From IMG/VR virus record IMGVR_UViG_3300035664_000014, positions 1 through 63,308 of that record: a stretch of DNA of 63,308 nucleotides, one strand, 5' to 3'. The notes below the pieces were generated by a model. It saw only the letters and a program-made list of their open reading frames with translations, was not told the DNA's origin and did no database searches. Position numbers and translations under genes: made by a program. The stretch is from a virus. Below are positions 1 through 9,016 of the stretch, one piece after another (the stretch's first letter is position 1; each line of letters begins with the position of its first letter).

Positions 1-315
1 CACCGGAAACGCGTCCGATTCCTGACGCAATACAATGACGCATCATGGATACTTGCCAGCAGCAGCAGCAACGGAGCAGCAGCAGCGGAGCAACGCAGCA
101 AGCCCGAATCCAGGTAGGGGGGGAGGGGGTCGAGTCCAGGTTGGGCGAGAGAGCTGCGACGCATCCCCACCCATACAATTTTTCCACCAAACGCGAGCCC
201 GTCCGCGCATGGCTCCGTGCAGCACATCGAAAGGAAACTGCCATTTCCTTTCAATAGGGTGCTGACATAGCAAGGTTGCTTTCATTTGCCCCCATGTGCT
301 AGCGTAGGCGCATAT
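1..315 (+). other. Left edge, no supported gene
   Basis: Only short, low-complexity frames are present, with a CAG-type repeat (about 57-95) and a G-run at 117-127. A frame open from base 1 to a TGA at 36-38 (ending ...PDAIQ) could be the 3' end of a gene cut by the window edge. Nothing else can be supported. Confidence 0.3.
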
Positions 316-744
316 ATGGCTACATACATCAATAGGAAGCAAGCAATGACGCAGTACGGCGTGGATGTCCGCAAGCACGAGTGGACGAGCGAGCAAGTGC
401 AGGAGCGCAAGAAGGGCACTGGCATGGAGAAGTGGTACGACGAGGAGGCAGTGCGTGCAGTGGCAATGACGAAGCCAGTGGTGGCAGTGCCTGTGGCTGT
501 AGAGCCAGCGGAAGTGGCCGAGGTGATCCCTGCATTGCCGCAAATGGAGCAGGCTGAGGCTGAAGAGCCTGGGGATTATGTGGAGGTGAAGATTGCGAAG
601 AAAGCGATGAACTACCGTTTTGTGATTGGGACGAAGGGCGAGGTGGTGCGGGTGCAGGACAATGCTAGGATCAAGGTGGGGATGAGGCTCATTGCGAAGC
701 GGAACGAGCGTGGGCAGTATGACACGAAGGAGGTGGTACGATGA
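316..744 (+). CDS. Hypothetical phage protein
   Basis: A 142-residue protein that I do not recognise. The middle (about residues 45-85) is rich in Ala, Val, Pro and Glu and looks like a flexible linker. The C-terminal 50 residues are Lys/Val-rich and probably form a small beta domain. An in-frame upstream start at 286 is possible; I prefer 316 because the sequence from there is more protein-like. Its stop overlaps the next start (ATGA at 741-744), so the two genes are probably translated together. No function can be assigned. Confidence 0.6.
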   Translation: MATYINRKQAMTQYGVDVRKHEWTSEQVQERKKGTGMEKWYDEEAVRAVAMTKPVVAVPVAVEPAEVAEVIPALPQMEQAEAEEPGDYVEVKIAKKAMNYRFVIGTKGEVVRVQDNARIKVGMRLIAKRNERGQYDTKEVVR

Positions 745-1055
745 CGCCTCCAGCAGCAGCAGGGGACGTGGCCGACAAGCTGGGCCTAAAGACGAAGCAA
801 GGGCGGGAGCTATTGTACGCAGCCGTGCAGCTTGTGCAGCTAATGGACAAGAAGCAGCAGGATTATGGGCCACGGAACATTGACGAGTTTGGGATATTGG
901 GCGTTGTGGTGCGGATGAACGACAAGATGGAGCGCATCAAGAATCTGCTTCGGAAGGATAAGCAAGCGGCATGTGAGGCGTATATGGACTCGTTCAAGGA
1001 CATGGCTGGCTACGCGCTCATTGGAGTGCTGCTTGAAGAGAAGAAGTGGAGCTAG
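741..1055 (+). CDS. DUF1599 / Nmad1-like protein
   Basis: A 104-residue, probably all-helical protein. The pattern QQDYG near residue 40, then DEFGILG, then R.NDKMERIKNL, and a C-terminal DSFKDMAGYA resembles the DUF1599 family (nucleotide-modification-associated domain 1, related to MazG-like all-alpha NTP pyrophosphatases). By analogy it may bind or process modified nucleotides during infection, but that is inference. It is translationally coupled to the upstream gene and followed after 3 bp by a tiny membrane peptide gene. Confidence 0.6.
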   Translation: MTPPAAAGDVADKLGLKTKQGRELLYAAVQLVQLMDKKQQDYGPRNIDEFGILGVVVRMNDKMERIKNLLRKDKQAACEAYMDSFKDMAGYALIGVLLEEKKWS

Positions 1056-1058
1056 AGG

Positions 1059-1127
1059 ATGGATAAGGACATAGCTATCCCTTTGCTATGTGCTTTGTAT
1101 GTGGCTTACTTCATCCTACGGAGATGA
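1059..1127 (+). CDS. Tiny predicted membrane peptide
   Basis: A 22-residue reading frame with a purine-rich ribosome site (TAGAGG) directly upstream and only 3 bp after the previous stop. The peptide has a short acidic start, a hydrophobic stretch (about residues 5-19) and ends in two arginines, the layout of a single short membrane helix. Very short phage genes of this kind are often missed. Context and hydrophobicity are the only support. Confidence 0.4.
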   Translation: MDKDIAIPLLCALYVAYFILRR

Positions 1128-1649
1128 AGTGAGCTTAAGGGGCGAAGTCGGGTTCTTGCGATAAGCAAGAAGCAGACGCAGCATGGAGGTGATGCAGGTG
1201 AGAGGTGGGAGAGGTGAACTTCGCAAACGCTGCTCGCTTCGCTCACCCGCGCTTTGCTTGCGCATGTTGAACCTTATGCCTCCGCCCATTCGGGCTTCGA
1301 GCATAAGCCTCAACATTTGCACGGTGTAGCTATTCTCTTGCGAAGCAACCACATCCAGAGCGTGAGCGATGGAGATGAGTGAGCAGAATAAGCCCCTTCC
1401 CATAAAGAAGGAGCTTTATCATGCTTGGAAACAACGACATCCGTCGCGGTCGCGCATCGAATCGTTTCGCATTTTTGCCGTGGCACGAGCGAGGGTTTAC
1501 CCATCAATGTACTCTAGTCTACTCTAGCGGACTCCACGGAAAGCAGTGCTTATGAGGCACTTCTATTAAGAGTGTGGGGCAAACCCACTCTCCCTCCCTT
1601 AGCCGGTATGACGATTTTACTCGTAGCATGACGGTTACGCTGGTTCTAT
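1128..1649 (+). other. Mostly non-coding leader before terL of phage A
   Basis: About 520 bp between the early genes and the terminase. It holds a long imperfect inverted repeat (arms 1264-1279 and 1301-1316, 14 of 16 positions matching) around an inner GCCC-ATTC-GGGC hairpin (1284-1295). It also has a small candidate gene (1421-1555) and a GTGTGGG/CCCAC hairpin near 1570-1592. Minus-strand reading frames here look like low-complexity shadows. A regulatory leader or a packaging (pac/cos) region are both possible; nothing in the sequence decides between them. Confidence 0.45.
1421..1555 (+). CDS. Small hypothetical protein
   Basis: A 44-residue reading frame preceded by a good Shine-Dalgarno (AAGGAG, spacing about 8). 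The product is basic at the N terminus (IRRGRASNRF) and carries two cysteines. I do not recognise it. It sits in the leader before the terminase gene, and the ribosome site is the main reason to list it. Confidence 0.35.
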   Translation: MLGNNDIRRGRASNRFAFLPWHERGFTHQCTLVYSSGLHGKQCL

Positions 1650-1667
1650 TTGAACCGAAGCCAAGAT

Positions 1668-3386
1668 ATGCAAGAGATAGACAAAGAGCAAGAGGAAAAG
1701 CTGGTGGAGCAGATACTCCGGCTCAAGCAAGAGCCGCATCCGATTATCCCCATGTTGAGCGTGGAGGAGCGCAGGCGGATGATTGGGAATGTGGGCGCGT
1801 TTCGGACAATCGAGTTGCTTGAGCTGCGGGAGAACAGAATCCGCGCAGAGCAGTCTGACCCGATACGCTACGGCACAGAGTTCGATTCATGGGCGGACTC
1901 AGACAAGCTGCTCTCCGAATACAACGAGATGATTATCTTGGGCGGAAACAGGGCAGGCAAGACGGAGTACGCTGCAAAGAGGGCCGCGCAGATGTTTGTT
2001 GGCGCAGACTTGGGCGGCATGCCCGACTGGATCAAGGAACGTATCGAGAAGCGCAATCTGCGGATATGGATGCTCCATACGAGCCATTTCACCTCCGTGT
2101 CAGCGCAGCAGAACGTCTTCTACAAGTATTTGCCCAAAGAGCTAAAGAACCTCAAGAAGAGCGTTCACACCCAGATTGGCTACAGCCAGAAGAACGGGTT
2201 TACAGACAACACGGCGGTATACATGGGAAACCAGGTGTGGTTTATGAATTACTTCCAAGACATCAAGGTGATTGAAGGTGGTGAGGTGGACTTCATCTGG
2301 TGCGACGAGCTTGTGCCGCAGGATTGGCTAGAGACGCTAAGATACCGTTTGGTGACAAGGAACGGCAAGATGCTCATCACGTTCACCCCTGTCGAGGGCT
2401 ATACATCCGTTGTGAAGGAGTACGTCAACTCAGCCAAGATTACGCACTGGAAAGAGTCCGACTTGCTCCCGAATAGCAACGTCATCGGTGTTCCAGCGGG
2501 GCACATGCCGTACATGGCCAAGAACGTGTTCGGGAAACACGCCTGCATTTGGTATCATTCGAGGGACAACCCCTACAACAACTGGAGCCGGATGAAGGAG
2601 ACGCTCCGAGGGAAAACAACGAACGAGATTAAGATTCGCGCCTACGGCTGGGCTGAAGCAACAGCAGGAAGCCAGTTCCCTCTGTTCAATGACCACAACA
2701 TCTTTAGCAAAGACCCAAGGGAGATTGAAGGCACGAACTACATGGTGGTTGACCCAGCAGGGGCACGAAACTGGTTCATGCTCTGGGTGAGAGTGGACAA
2801 GAACGGAGTGCTCTGGGTGTACAGAGAGTGGCCTGACCAAAGCTATGGCGAGTGGGCGTTGCCGTGCGAGAAGCCGGACGGGAAACCTGGGCCAGCGCAG
2901 CGCAGTTCAGCAGGCAGAGGCGTGGACGAGTACAGTCTGCTTATCCAGACGCTGGAGATTAACGACAAGGATAAAGAAGAGATAGCAGAGCGATATATCG
3001 ACCCAAGAAGTGCTGGAACAGCCGCTATGACGAAAGAAGGCGGGGTTACGCTGCTTGATATGCTAGCAGACGCCGAGATACCGACATACTTCATCCCCGC
3101 AGCTTCGGCCAACGTGGACGAGCGTGTGCTCATCATTAACGACCTGCTATGTTACGACAGGGAAAAACCCCTAGAAGAAGGGGTGAACCATCCAAGGCTT
3201 ATGGTGCATGAGACGTGTCAGAACCTGATTTACTCGCTTCGGGAGTGGACAGGCGCAGACGGGCAAAAAGGAGCTAGTAAAGACCCTATTGACGCACTAG
3301 GATATTTGGTAATGATGAACCCGCAGCATTCGGATGCGACGGATGAGCTTATGAAGGCGGGACAAAAATTTGCAGGAGCGTACTAA
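1668..3386 (+). CDS. terL: Terminase large subunit, phage A
   Basis: The packaging motor ATPase and nuclease that pumps genome into the prohead. Walker A is GGNRAGKT (about residues 92-99) and Walker B is FIWCDE (about 208-213). The C-terminal half has the conserved acidic residues expected of an RNase H-like nuclease (for example VVDPAG near residue 364). The length of about 572 residues is normal. An alternative TTG start at 1650 would add six residues. The stop overlaps the portal start (TAATG). It is clearly different from the second terminase at 43854-45299, which is one reason to infer two phages in the window. No small subunit is recognisable just upstream. Confidence 0.93.
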   Translation: MQEIDKEQEEKLVEQILRLKQEPHPIIPMLSVEERRRMIGNVGAFRTIELLELRENRIRAEQSDPIRYGTEFDSWADSDKLLSEYNEMIILGGNRAGKTEYAAKRAAQMFVGADLGGMPDWIKERIEKRNLRIWMLHTSHFTSVSAQQNVFYKYLPKELKNLKKSVHTQIGYSQKNGFTDNTAVYMGNQVWFMNYFQDIKVIEGGEVDFIWCDELVPQDWLETLRYRLVTRNGKMLITFTPVEGYTSVVKEYVNSAKITHWKESDLLPNSNVIGVPAGHMPYMAKNVFGKHACIWYHSRDNPYNNWSRMKETLRGKTTNEIKIRAYGWAEATAGSQFPLFNDHNIFSKDPREIEGTNYMVVDPAGARNWFMLWVRVDKNGVLWVYREWPDQSYGEWALPCEKPDGKPGPAQRSSAGRGVDEYSLLIQTLEINDKDKEEIAERYIDPRSAGTAAMTKEGGVTLLDMLADAEIPTYFIPAASANVDERVLIINDLLCYDREKPLEEGVNHPRLMVHETCQNLIYSLREWTGADGQKGASKDPIDALGYLVMMNPQHSDATDELMKAGQKFAGAY

Positions 3387-5494
3387 TGACTTACGACAAA
3401 GATCCACTAGCGATTGCAGGAGCAACGCCCGATATTGGCGACCTTCTGGACGAGTATAACCGCTCCATGGTGAACTCAAGCCAAGGCAACTTGGCGACAA
3501 AGTTCGATAACATCCGTTTTTGCAGGTGGTCTGGACAGACAGACGACGGCAAGAAATGGAGCAAATGGCGTGAAGAAGGCAATCCAGCGTGGCCTTTCGA
3601 GGGTGCAAGCGACGTTAGGCTCCGGCTTGTTGACAGCACCTGCAACGAGTTGTCCGCCCTGCTAGTTACAGCCTACCAGAGAGCTGACATCAACACGCAA
3701 GCTGCAAACCTGCAAGACCTCCCGCTATCGACGATTGCGAACAGCCTAATGAACTGGGTTCGCGACAACAAGATGGCGAACGAGCTTCGCAAAGAAGCAG
3801 AGCTAGCAGCGCAATACGCTCTTCAATACGGCTGGACAGCATTCTACGTTGGCTGGGAGCAGCACATCAGCAAGCGTCCACAGTCCATTTCCATGGAACA
3901 AATCATGGGCCTAGCGCAGCAAGCAGGCAGCGAGCAACTATCGCAGCTTCCCATGCTGATTGTGGAACAGCCAGACGTAGCAGCGTCCATCGTGCAAGCT
4001 GCTCTGGGGATTGACCTCTCTGAATGCAAGCGCATGGTTAAGGAGCTAGCTGAGACAGGTGAAACTTCATACGACGAAGAGTATGTCTCTCGCAACTTGC
4101 CAACCGTGCAAGCTCTCAAGCCTTGGGACGAAATCATCTTCCCGCCTGAGACAGCAGACTTGCAGAGAAGCAGGGTTATTTTCCGCAGAACGTGGATGAG
4201 CGAAGTGGAGCTACGCGAGAAAATCACCACAGACGGTTGGGATCCAGACTGGGTTGAGAGAGCATTACAGCAGATTGGCAAGAGCAGCACGCTCTACAAC
4301 ATCAACCTGCTCCCTACGACGACGATGCTCGTCTACAACGGGGTCAACTACAACAACATGGTTGAAGTGGTGTATGCATACCAGAAGAGCTTGGACGGAA
4401 AAGCTCCCTGCATTTACTACACCGTGTTCTGTCCGCAGGCTGCGAGCAATAGGCGTGAGGATGACGCAAGCTGGGCTATCTACGAAAAGCTGGACTACGC
4501 ACATGGCGAGTATCCGTTCGTGGAGTTCCGCAGAGAACAGCTCCGCAGAGCGATTGCAGATAGTCGCGGGATTCCTGAGCTGGCGATGACCGATCAAGAC
4601 GAGATTAAGGCGCAGCACGACTCTATCCGCGATTACACAGCATTCGCAACGCTGCCTCCCATCAAGGTGGTCAAGCGCATCGGAGCCATCAACAAGGTTG
4701 GCCCAGGCGTGCAACTGCCAGTGACGCAGCGGGACGATTACACATGGATGGAGCCTCCGGCACGGGAGCCAAGCACAGCGTTCAACCTCATCAAGTCCGT
4801 GGAGATGCGGCACTGCGCGTACTTCGGAGTCTCGCACGAGCTTGTGAATCCGGTCAGGACGCAAACGCTCCAGCAGTTGCTCGTGAACAACTGGCTTATG
4901 AGCTGGAGAGGCGTGTTCCGGCAAGTGTTTGCTCTGTGCTCACAGTTCCTCTCACCAGAAGAGATTGCAGCGATTACTGGAGGCTTCCAGATTCCGCAGA
5001 ACCTGTCGGCTATCCACAACGAGTTCGACATCAACATCCGCTTTGATGTCAAGGACATGAACCCTGACTACATCGACAAGAAGATTCAGTTCTTGCAAGT
5101 CATTAGCCAGATGGATGCTGGCGGGGCCATTGATAAGAACGCCTTAACCCGCATGATGCTGCAAGCTGTGGCACCAGAGGTTGCGAACCAGCTTATCGTG
5201 AACCAAGCGCAAGCAAGCCAGCAGATGTACAAGGACGTGCAGAGCGACATTGCCAACATGCTGCTAGGCAACGAGGCCATTTACTCTGAGAACGATCCAG
5301 CCGCACAGACCAAGATGCAGTTTGTGCAGGACATCATGTCAAAGAACCCGAAAGCGCAAGCGGCATTGCAGCAGGACGAGAACTTCAAAGCTCTGTTTGA
5401 GAACTATGTGAAGAACATCCAGATGAGCCTCATGCAACAGCAGAACGCTCAGATTGGGAGATTGGGAGTGAACCAAGTTAACAGTCCTGCGTAA
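3386..5494 (+). CDS. Portal protein, phage A
   Basis: A 702-residue protein directly after terL, in the position and size range of large podovirus portals, which form the dodecameric DNA channel at one head vertex. The N terminus has an aromatic/charged stretch (RFCRWSGQTDDGKKWSKW, about residues 44-61) like portal proteins that bind terminase. The C-terminal 150 residues are Gln-rich and helical, like a barrel. It is coupled by TAATG overlaps to terL before it and to the HEXXH protein after it. The assignment rests on context and overall features rather than a catalytic motif. Confidence 0.85.
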   Translation: MTYDKDPLAIAGATPDIGDLLDEYNRSMVNSSQGNLATKFDNIRFCRWSGQTDDGKKWSKWREEGNPAWPFEGASDVRLRLVDSTCNELSALLVTAYQRADINTQAANLQDLPLSTIANSLMNWVRDNKMANELRKEAELAAQYALQYGWTAFYVGWEQHISKRPQSISMEQIMGLAQQAGSEQLSQLPMLIVEQPDVAASIVQAALGIDLSECKRMVKELAETGETSYDEEYVSRNLPTVQALKPWDEIIFPPETADLQRSRVIFRRTWMSEVELREKITTDGWDPDWVERALQQIGKSSTLYNINLLPTTTMLVYNGVNYNNMVEVVYAYQKSLDGKAPCIYYTVFCPQAASNRREDDASWAIYEKLDYAHGEYPFVEFRREQLRRAIADSRGIPELAMTDQDEIKAQHDSIRDYTAFATLPPIKVVKRIGAINKVGPGVQLPVTQRDDYTWMEPPAREPSTAFNLIKSVEMRHCAYFGVSHELVNPVRTQTLQQLLVNNWLMSWRGVFRQVFALCSQFLSPEEIAAITGGFQIPQNLSAIHNEFDINIRFDVKDMNPDYIDKKIQFLQVISQMDAGGAIDKNALTRMMLQAVAPEVANQLIVNQAQASQQMYKDVQSDIANMLLGNEAIYSENDPAAQTKMQFVQDIMSKNPKAQAALQQDENFKALFENYVKNIQMSLMQQQNAQIGRLGVNQVNSPA

Positions 5495-6513
5495 TGCCAA
5501 AGCCTGCCCCAAAAGAAGACTTCTTAAGCAGGGTTACGCAGGCAATAGAGCGAACACGGCAAGCGTACCTAGAGAACAAGACAACGGCAGAAGACCCGTA
5601 TGGACTGCCACTAGAACTCAGGAGAGGGGGTTCCGTTTCGCCGCTGGAGCTTGCTCAGAGATACTACGGCTCCGCTCTAGAAGAGCAGATGGCAGCAGCA
5701 CGGCAGTATGCACTGGAGGCGCAGCAGAAACGCGAGACAAGCCCAGAGGATTATCCGTTTGTTGTTCCACAGGCATACTACGATGCGATGTCACAGCAAG
5801 TGCCAGTCCGTTTCGCAAGATTAGGCACAGTTGCACACTACGATCCAGAAACCAATGTCGCGGCGATACCAGTGCCAACGGATTACATCAAACAGCAAAG
5901 CGGAGGGTATTTGCAAGAATCAGAAAGAGAGCAGCACGCAAGAGCCAATGACCTAATTGACCAAGAAATGAACATGCGCTCAATTGTAGAGAACCTGCCA
6001 GAGAGATATGCAGGAACAATTGAACACGAAGTAATGCACTCCGTTGCTCCGTTCAAAATGGAGACAGGCAAAATCTCCTCAAGGGACGCAGGCTACATGG
6101 GAGATGAAGGACACCTTGCCTTGGGGCTTACGAAGATTCAAAGAGAGTACTACAGAAACATGGGCGAGCGGCTAGACCCGCAGAAGTTCAACGACCTGGT
6201 GATGAATCTTGCTAGCATGGAGAACCCAGAGGAAGCCATGAGCGAGTATTCCACAGAGGCAAAAAGAGCACTCAGGACGCAAATCAAGAACGCCAAGCCT
6301 ATCCTGGAGTACAAGCGGAATCTAGAGGAGTACAACAGCAAGCTAAAGGAGTACGAACAACTACCAAGGTGGAAGCAGTTCCTACAGGGCAGACCGTACC
6401 GCTCGCCTAGCAAGCTCTCAGCTCCAACACGAAACATGCTTTTCCTCAACCAGAGCGCAAACCTTATCCCTGCGCTAGTTAGCACGGGCTCAAACAGAAA
6501 CACAACAGCATGA
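5494..6513 (+). CDS. HEXXH metalloprotease-like protein, possible prohead protease
   Basis: A 339-residue protein with an HEVMH motif (residues 178-182) in the helix TIEHEVMHSV, the signature of zinc metallopeptidases (zincins). Downstream acidic residues (for example the EEAMSEYSTE region, about 247-256) could supply a third zinc ligand. The gene lies between portal and scaffold, coupled by TAATG, exactly where phages usually encode the prohead maturation protease, which is normally a serine protease. A role in scaffold or capsid processing is therefore an attractive inference. The protein could instead be a minor virion protein with a peptidoglycan- or protein-degrading domain. The C-terminal 90 residues are helical and charged. 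Confidence 0.6.
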   Translation: MPKPAPKEDFLSRVTQAIERTRQAYLENKTTAEDPYGLPLELRRGGSVSPLELAQRYYGSALEEQMAAARQYALEAQQKRETSPEDYPFVVPQAYYDAMSQQVPVRFARLGTVAHYDPETNVAAIPVPTDYIKQQSGGYLQESEREQHARANDLIDQEMNMRSIVENLPERYAGTIEHEVMHSVAPFKMETGKISSRDAGYMGDEGHLALGLTKIQREYYRNMGERLDPQKFNDLVMNLASMENPEEAMSEYSTEAKRALRTQIKNAKPILEYKRNLEEYNSKLKEYEQLPRWKQFLQGRPYRSPSKLSAPTRNMLFLNQSANLIPALVSTGSNRNTTA

Positions 6514-6761
6514 CCGAAGAACAAGCACTAGCATTCAGCTTCACTGGCGAGAACAAGCTATGGGACAATATTTTGGCTGTAGTTGACTCGTACATTGAGC
6601 GTGAAGTTTTCTCTGCAATCGACAGAAATACCGCTGGAGAAGCCAGAATACACGCTGCCGGACGAGCGGACGGGGCTAATGGACTCAAGGAAACTTTGCT
6701 ATGGTTTAGAGAGGAAGCCCTTAAAAAAAGAGGGTTGACAGATACAGATTTGACCGCATAG
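6510..6761 (+). CDS. Small hypothetical protein of the head operon
   Basis: An 83-residue acidic, helical protein overlapping the end of the metalloprotease-like gene by 4 bp (ATGA). No family is recognised. The pattern of Ala/Glu/Arg helices with GEARIHAAGRADG suggests a small oligomeric or adaptor protein. The location between portal and scaffold genes implies a head-assembly role. Confidence 0.65.
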   Translation: MTEEQALAFSFTGENKLWDNILAVVDSYIEREVFSAIDRNTAGEARIHAAGRADGANGLKETLLWFREEALKKRGLTDTDLTA

Positions 6762-6842
6762 TGCGGTTAATTGCCTGCTAGTCTGGGCAACAACAAACAG
6801 ACTTGGTTAATGATAGCGGTTCTTGCACCGCAATAAAACAGC
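6753..6842 (+). promoter_or_regulatory. Short hairpins before the scaffold gene
   Basis: This gap holds two small inverted repeats: ACCGCA-TAG-TGCGGT followed by TAATT (6753-6772), and GCGGT-TCTTGC-ACCGC (6816-6831) followed by AATAAAA. Either could attenuate transcription so that scaffold and capsid genes are expressed at a different level from portal. They are weak terminators at best. Confidence 0.3.
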
Positions 6843-7841
6843 ATGCCACAAGATGAAACACAACCTGTGTCGCAGTCGCAGGGGGAAGAAAGTTCTGCGG
6901 AACAAGTCGGTTTGCTCGATGAGTATTCGCTTAGTGCGATGATCAAAGACACGTTCCTATCCGACGAGGGACAAGCACAAGCTCCCGCTCAAGAGGAGCA
7001 ATCGGCAGAGGAGGAGGAAGAGCCGCAGGCTGAAGAAGCCGAAGCTGAAGAATCCGAATCTGAAACGCAGGAAGAATCGGAAGAAGAATCCGAAGAATCC
7101 AGCGACGATGTGTCCAAGGGCGTTCAAAAGCGAATCAACAAGTTAGTTGCCGCTAAGAAAGCTGCCCTTGCTGAAGCGCAAGCCTACAAGGAGAAACTCA
7201 CGGAGCTTGAGAGCAAGCTCAGTCAGGCTCCAGCCCAGGTCGCAAAGCAGGAGAATATCTCTGATGCAGTTGCCAAGCTCACGAGTGTTGAGCAGGTGGA
7301 TGCAGAGTGGAGAAAAGCTACTGAGGTGCTGATGTGGTGCGAGGAGAATCCAGATGGCGGCGTTATTCAGATGCCTAATGGCGAAGAAGCTGATGTGGAT
7401 GAATCCCAAGTGCGGCAAATGAAGAAACTTGCGCTCCGGCGTAGGGAACTGGAGTTGCCAGCACGAAGACAATATCTGCTAGTTGAGCGAGAAGCTGAAG
7501 CTCAGACGGTGAAGGAGTTCCCATGGTGGAAAGACCCTTCTACGAAAGAGTATCAGACCGCCCAGCAGGTGTTGAGGGACTTCCCAGAGATTCGGGCCAA
7601 AAGAGCAGACTACAAACACATCGCTGGGATTGTTGTTCTGGGACTCCAAGCATACCAAAACATGCATGGGAAACAGGCAGCAGCACCCAAGCCTATCAAG
7701 CGAGCACCAAGCCAACCCGCAATCAAGGCTGCGCCTATGGTTAAGGACAATGGCAAAAAGGTGTTTGATAGCTTCGCTAGAAACAACGGTGACTCAAAGC
7801 TGTTCTCTGACCTGCTCAAAGCCAAAGGTTTCGTAGATTAA
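6843..7841 (+). CDS. Scaffolding protein, phage A
   Basis: A 332-residue protein that is extremely acidic in residues 40-90 (runs of Glu, Ser and Ala). A predicted coiled coil follows (about 100-135), then a Lys/Pro-rich tail. This composition and the position immediately upstream of the major capsid gene are typical of phage scaffolding proteins, which template prohead assembly and are then lost. A basic C-terminal tail (GKKVFDSFARNNGDSKLF) could be the coat-binding segment. It may be a substrate of the neighbouring HEXXH protein. Confidence 0.8.
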   Translation: MPQDETQPVSQSQGEESSAEQVGLLDEYSLSAMIKDTFLSDEGQAQAPAQEEQSAEEEEEPQAEEAEAEESESETQEESEEESEESSDDVSKGVQKRINKLVAAKKAALAEAQAYKEKLTELESKLSQAPAQVAKQENISDAVAKLTSVEQVDAEWRKATEVLMWCEENPDGGVIQMPNGEEADVDESQVRQMKKLALRRRELELPARRQYLLVEREAEAQTVKEFPWWKDPSTKEYQTAQQVLRDFPEIRAKRADYKHIAGIVVLGLQAYQNMHGKQAAAPKPIKRAPSQPAIKAAPMVKDNGKKVFDSFARNNGDSKLFSDLLKAKGFVD

Positions 7842-7853
7842 CAACTCAATACT

Positions 7854-8933
7854 ATGCCTCTATTAACTGAACCCAACCTCTCTGGTCGCGGTAAACGCGA
7901 AGACCTCATGGACATGATTGCCTTGGTGGATGCCAAGGACACGCCATTTACTTCAATGGCGCGTAAAGGCTCCAAGCCTGGCAACATGTACTTCCGCTGG
8001 CAAGCTGACCAGAACCCTGGTGTTACTGTCGGTGGTGTCGTAGACGGAACGGATGTGACTTCGTACTCCAACTTTGTTGTTGGGTATCGCAAGGAACTCG
8101 CCAACTACGCGCAGATTTTCCGGCAAACCGTTCGTGTGTCCAAGCTCACGCAGGACATCGCAGACGTTGCAGGGATTCGCGACGAGTTGAGCGACAACAT
8201 CGCCAAGGCCATCATCGCCATCAAGCGTTCGATGGAAGCGACGTTCACGTCCGACCAGCTTGGTCAACCCGACAACGGCACGACAAATCCTTACCTCACG
8301 GCAGGGGTACAAGCGTGGATTGGCGGCGACAACATCGGCACTGGGCTGAACATCGGCACGACCGCTCCGGTTGGCGCACCGTCGTTCATCACTCCTGCAA
8401 ACAGCATCGTTGGAACTGGCACTGCCCTTGGCACGAGCCTGACCGACACGGTTGTACAGAACCTGCTCAAGTCGATCTACGACCAGACGGGCAAGTACAA
8501 GTCCTTCGACGCGATTGTTGGAACTGACCTCAAGCGTGCATTCACGAGCTTGCTCGGCACGACTGCGCTCACGACCACGACCACCGCTGGTGTGACTGGC
8601 TCTGGCGCAACGAAGGTGCAGACCTTCCAGCGTGATGCTGCTGCTGACACGTTCATCCAGAGCGTTGACGTGTTCCAAGGGGACTTCGGGACGGTGCGCT
8701 TGCACCCAACGACGTTCTTGGGAACTATCTCCGGCTCCACTTGGACGCAGAACACGGCTCGTGGGCTTGTGCTCGACATGGACTTGATTGAAGTCCGCTA
8801 CGGTGGGAACGTCGCCAATGTCACGGCATTGCCTGACTACGGTGCTGGCCCTGCTCGCCTTGTTGAAGCAGTTGCTGGCCTTGTGGTTGGCAACCCGCTC
8901 GGACTTGGCAAGTTCAACTACACTGGGGCTTAA
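7854..8933 (+). CDS. Major capsid protein, DUF5309/SU10 type
   Basis: A 359-residue protein with the hallmarks of the DUF5309 (SU10-like) major head protein family: an N-terminal GKREDLMDMIALVDAKDTPF segment, then an FRWQAD motif, VV.GTDVTSYS, and a conserved block resembling NYAQIFRQTVRVS (about residues 85-97). Members of this family adopt the HK97 fold. It lies 12 bp after the scaffold gene. It is unrelated to the P22-type coat protein at 48375-49688. Confidence 0.88.
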   Translation: MPLLTEPNLSGRGKREDLMDMIALVDAKDTPFTSMARKGSKPGNMYFRWQADQNPGVTVGGVVDGTDVTSYSNFVVGYRKELANYAQIFRQTVRVSKLTQDIADVAGIRDELSDNIAKAIIAIKRSMEATFTSDQLGQPDNGTTNPYLTAGVQAWIGGDNIGTGLNIGTTAPVGAPSFITPANSIVGTGTALGTSLTDTVVQNLLKSIYDQTGKYKSFDAIVGTDLKRAFTSLLGTTALTTTTTAGVTGSGATKVQTFQRDAAADTFIQSVDVFQGDFGTVRLHPTTFLGTISGSTWTQNTARGLVLDMDLIEVRYGGNVANVTALPDYGAGPARLVEAVAGLVVGNPLGLGKFNYTGA

Positions 8934-9016
8934 TCGCCTTCCGCGACACCTGCGTGGCTCGACTAAGGTTGAGCTAAAAGTGGTGCGACAGCTCGGAGAG
9001 ACGAGCACATTTTCTT

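Noticed and set aside
57-95. CAG-type triplet repeat at the left edge as a functional element
   Set aside because: Short, impure and at the window edge; no adjacent gene start supports a role.
1264-1316. Inverted repeat as a tRNA gene
   Set aside because: It forms one nested hairpin, not a cloverleaf, and no anticodon or T-arm pattern can be drawn.
1116-1403. Minus-strand 95-residue frame in the phage A leader
   Set aside because: It spans the inverted repeat, has no protein-like pattern and no ribosome site.
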